A stretch of DNA of 19,954 bases from CAYJPV01 sp964396055 (GTDB lineage: Bacteria > Acidobacteriota > Vicinamibacteria > Vicinamibacterales > JAKQTR01): NCBI GenBank assembly GCA_964396055.1, contig CAYNDV010000082.1, positions 1-19,954 on the forward strand, written 5' to 3'. The notes under the pieces were generated by a model. The model searched no databases. It saw only the letters and a list, made by a program, of their open reading frames with translations, and was not told where the DNA came from. The position numbers and the translations under genes are program-made. Shown piece by piece: positions 19,695 through 19,954 of this stretch. The number at the start of each line of letters is the position of its first letter. Within the stretch, counting starts at the first letter, position 1.

Positions 19695-19770
19695 GGGAAC
19701 CCTCCGCCCGCTCGTCGGGTTCCGTGTCCTCGTCACGTCCGGCTTCAGCCTGGCTTCAGCCGGACGTGAC
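19695..19770. repeat. REP-like composite unit, copy 2, with 13-bp palindrome
   Basis: It repeats the GGGAACCCTCC...TCGGGTTCCGTGTC...CGTCCGGCTTCAGCC unit of 19549-19606 with small changes. It ends in a perfect 13-bp inverted repeat (19732-19744 with 19758-19770) whose loop carries a second GGCTTCAGCC-like segment, as if part of the arm had been duplicated. Confidence 0.75.
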
Positions 19771-19823
19771 AATCTCCGCGGCCTGCTCCGTACGGCTCGT
19801 TCGCGGCCGTGCCCGGCCCGAAG

Positions 19824-19907
19824 GATTCACGGTTCAGGGTTCACGGTTCGGGGTTCACGGTTCGGGGTTCGGGGTTCACAGTTCGCGGTTCACGGTTCGC
19901 GGTTCAG
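19824..19907 (+). repeat. Heptanucleotide array GGTTCAC/GGTTCGG/GGTTCGC, 12 copies
   Basis: Twelve phased 7-bp units, more degenerate than the array at 19176 and with a GGTTCGG variant not seen there. First unit GATTCAC and ninth unit AGTTCGC are mutated at the GG. Confidence 0.93.
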
Positions 19908-19924
19908 CGTGACAGCGTGATCCC

Positions 19925-19954
19925 TTCTTGCTTCTTGCTTCTTGCTTCTTGCTT
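19925..19954 (+). repeat. TTCTTGC heptamer array running off the window end
   Basis: Four perfect units (19925-19952) and the start of a fifth at the edge. It is separated from the GGTTCRS array by CGTGACAGCGTGA-type linker sequence, mirroring the arrangement at 19400-19481. Confidence 0.9.

Noticed and set aside
19453..19920. Short plus-strand open frames in the terminal repeat region
   Set aside because: They translate palindromes and heptamers; no ribosome site or domain.

Overview
The window is GC-rich, densely coding chromosomal DNA with strong G/C preference at third codon positions and short intergenic gaps. A Gram-negative soil-type bacterium of the Acidobacteriota (Vicinamibacteria-like) is my best guess. 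It rests on the mix of class III-signal pseudopilins, soluble and MASE1 hybrid kinases, a sugar-isomerase/Gfo-Idh pair with a nucleoside-type MFS carrier, and abundant intergenic short repeats. That assignment is inference; no rRNA or marker gene is present. I found no tRNA, rRNA, CRISPR array, transposase or phage gene.

Layout: (1) 3-2811, plus strand: the 3' part of a membrane-anchored spermidine-synthase-like methyltransferase-fold protein, then after one base a long cystathionine gamma-synthase-like PLP enzyme whose reading frame carries an in-frame 68-bp nested palindrome. (2) 2670-5905, minus strand: an Hsp70-family ATPase followed 8 bp later by a membrane-anchored HEAT-repeat protein; the latter's 3' end overlaps the PLP gene by 142 bp. 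(3) 5963-8152, minus: a MASE1 hybrid histidine kinase, divergent from (4) 8350-10121, plus: serine acetyltransferase and cysteine synthase in a 4-bp overlapping cysteine-biosynthesis pair. (5) 10256-12348, plus: a Gfo/Idh/MocA oxidoreductase and a TIM-barrel sugar isomerase/epimerase, again overlapping by 4 bp, converging across a hairpin with (6) 12440-13744, minus: a NupG-type nucleoside:H+ symporter. (7) 13942-15225, plus: a Spinster-like MFS carrier, whose 3' end overlaps (8) 15194-17119, minus: a soluble two-PAS hybrid histidine kinase. (9) 17489-19135, plus: a three-gene operon of two paralogous GspG-like pseudopilins flanking a stand-alone receiver protein, behind a good sigma-54 promoter and a cluster of inverted and direct repeats. 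(10) 19136-19954: gene-free, filled with heptanucleotide tandem repeats and REP-like palindromes.

Three themes stand out. The sigma-54-driven pseudopilin/receiver/pseudopilin operon beside a divergent hybrid kinase looks like a small self-regulated surface or secretion module and is the best candidate for an undescribed system. Between genes there are several unrelated tandem repeat families, all with a 7-bp period (GGTTCRS, CCTCTAG, GGACTCG, TTCTTGC, and a GGAAC-type set). The in-frame palindrome in the PLP gene resembles, by analogy only, the coding palindromic elements known in Rickettsia. Several genes also have -10-like hexamers only 7-10 bp before the start codon, suggesting leaderless mRNAs.
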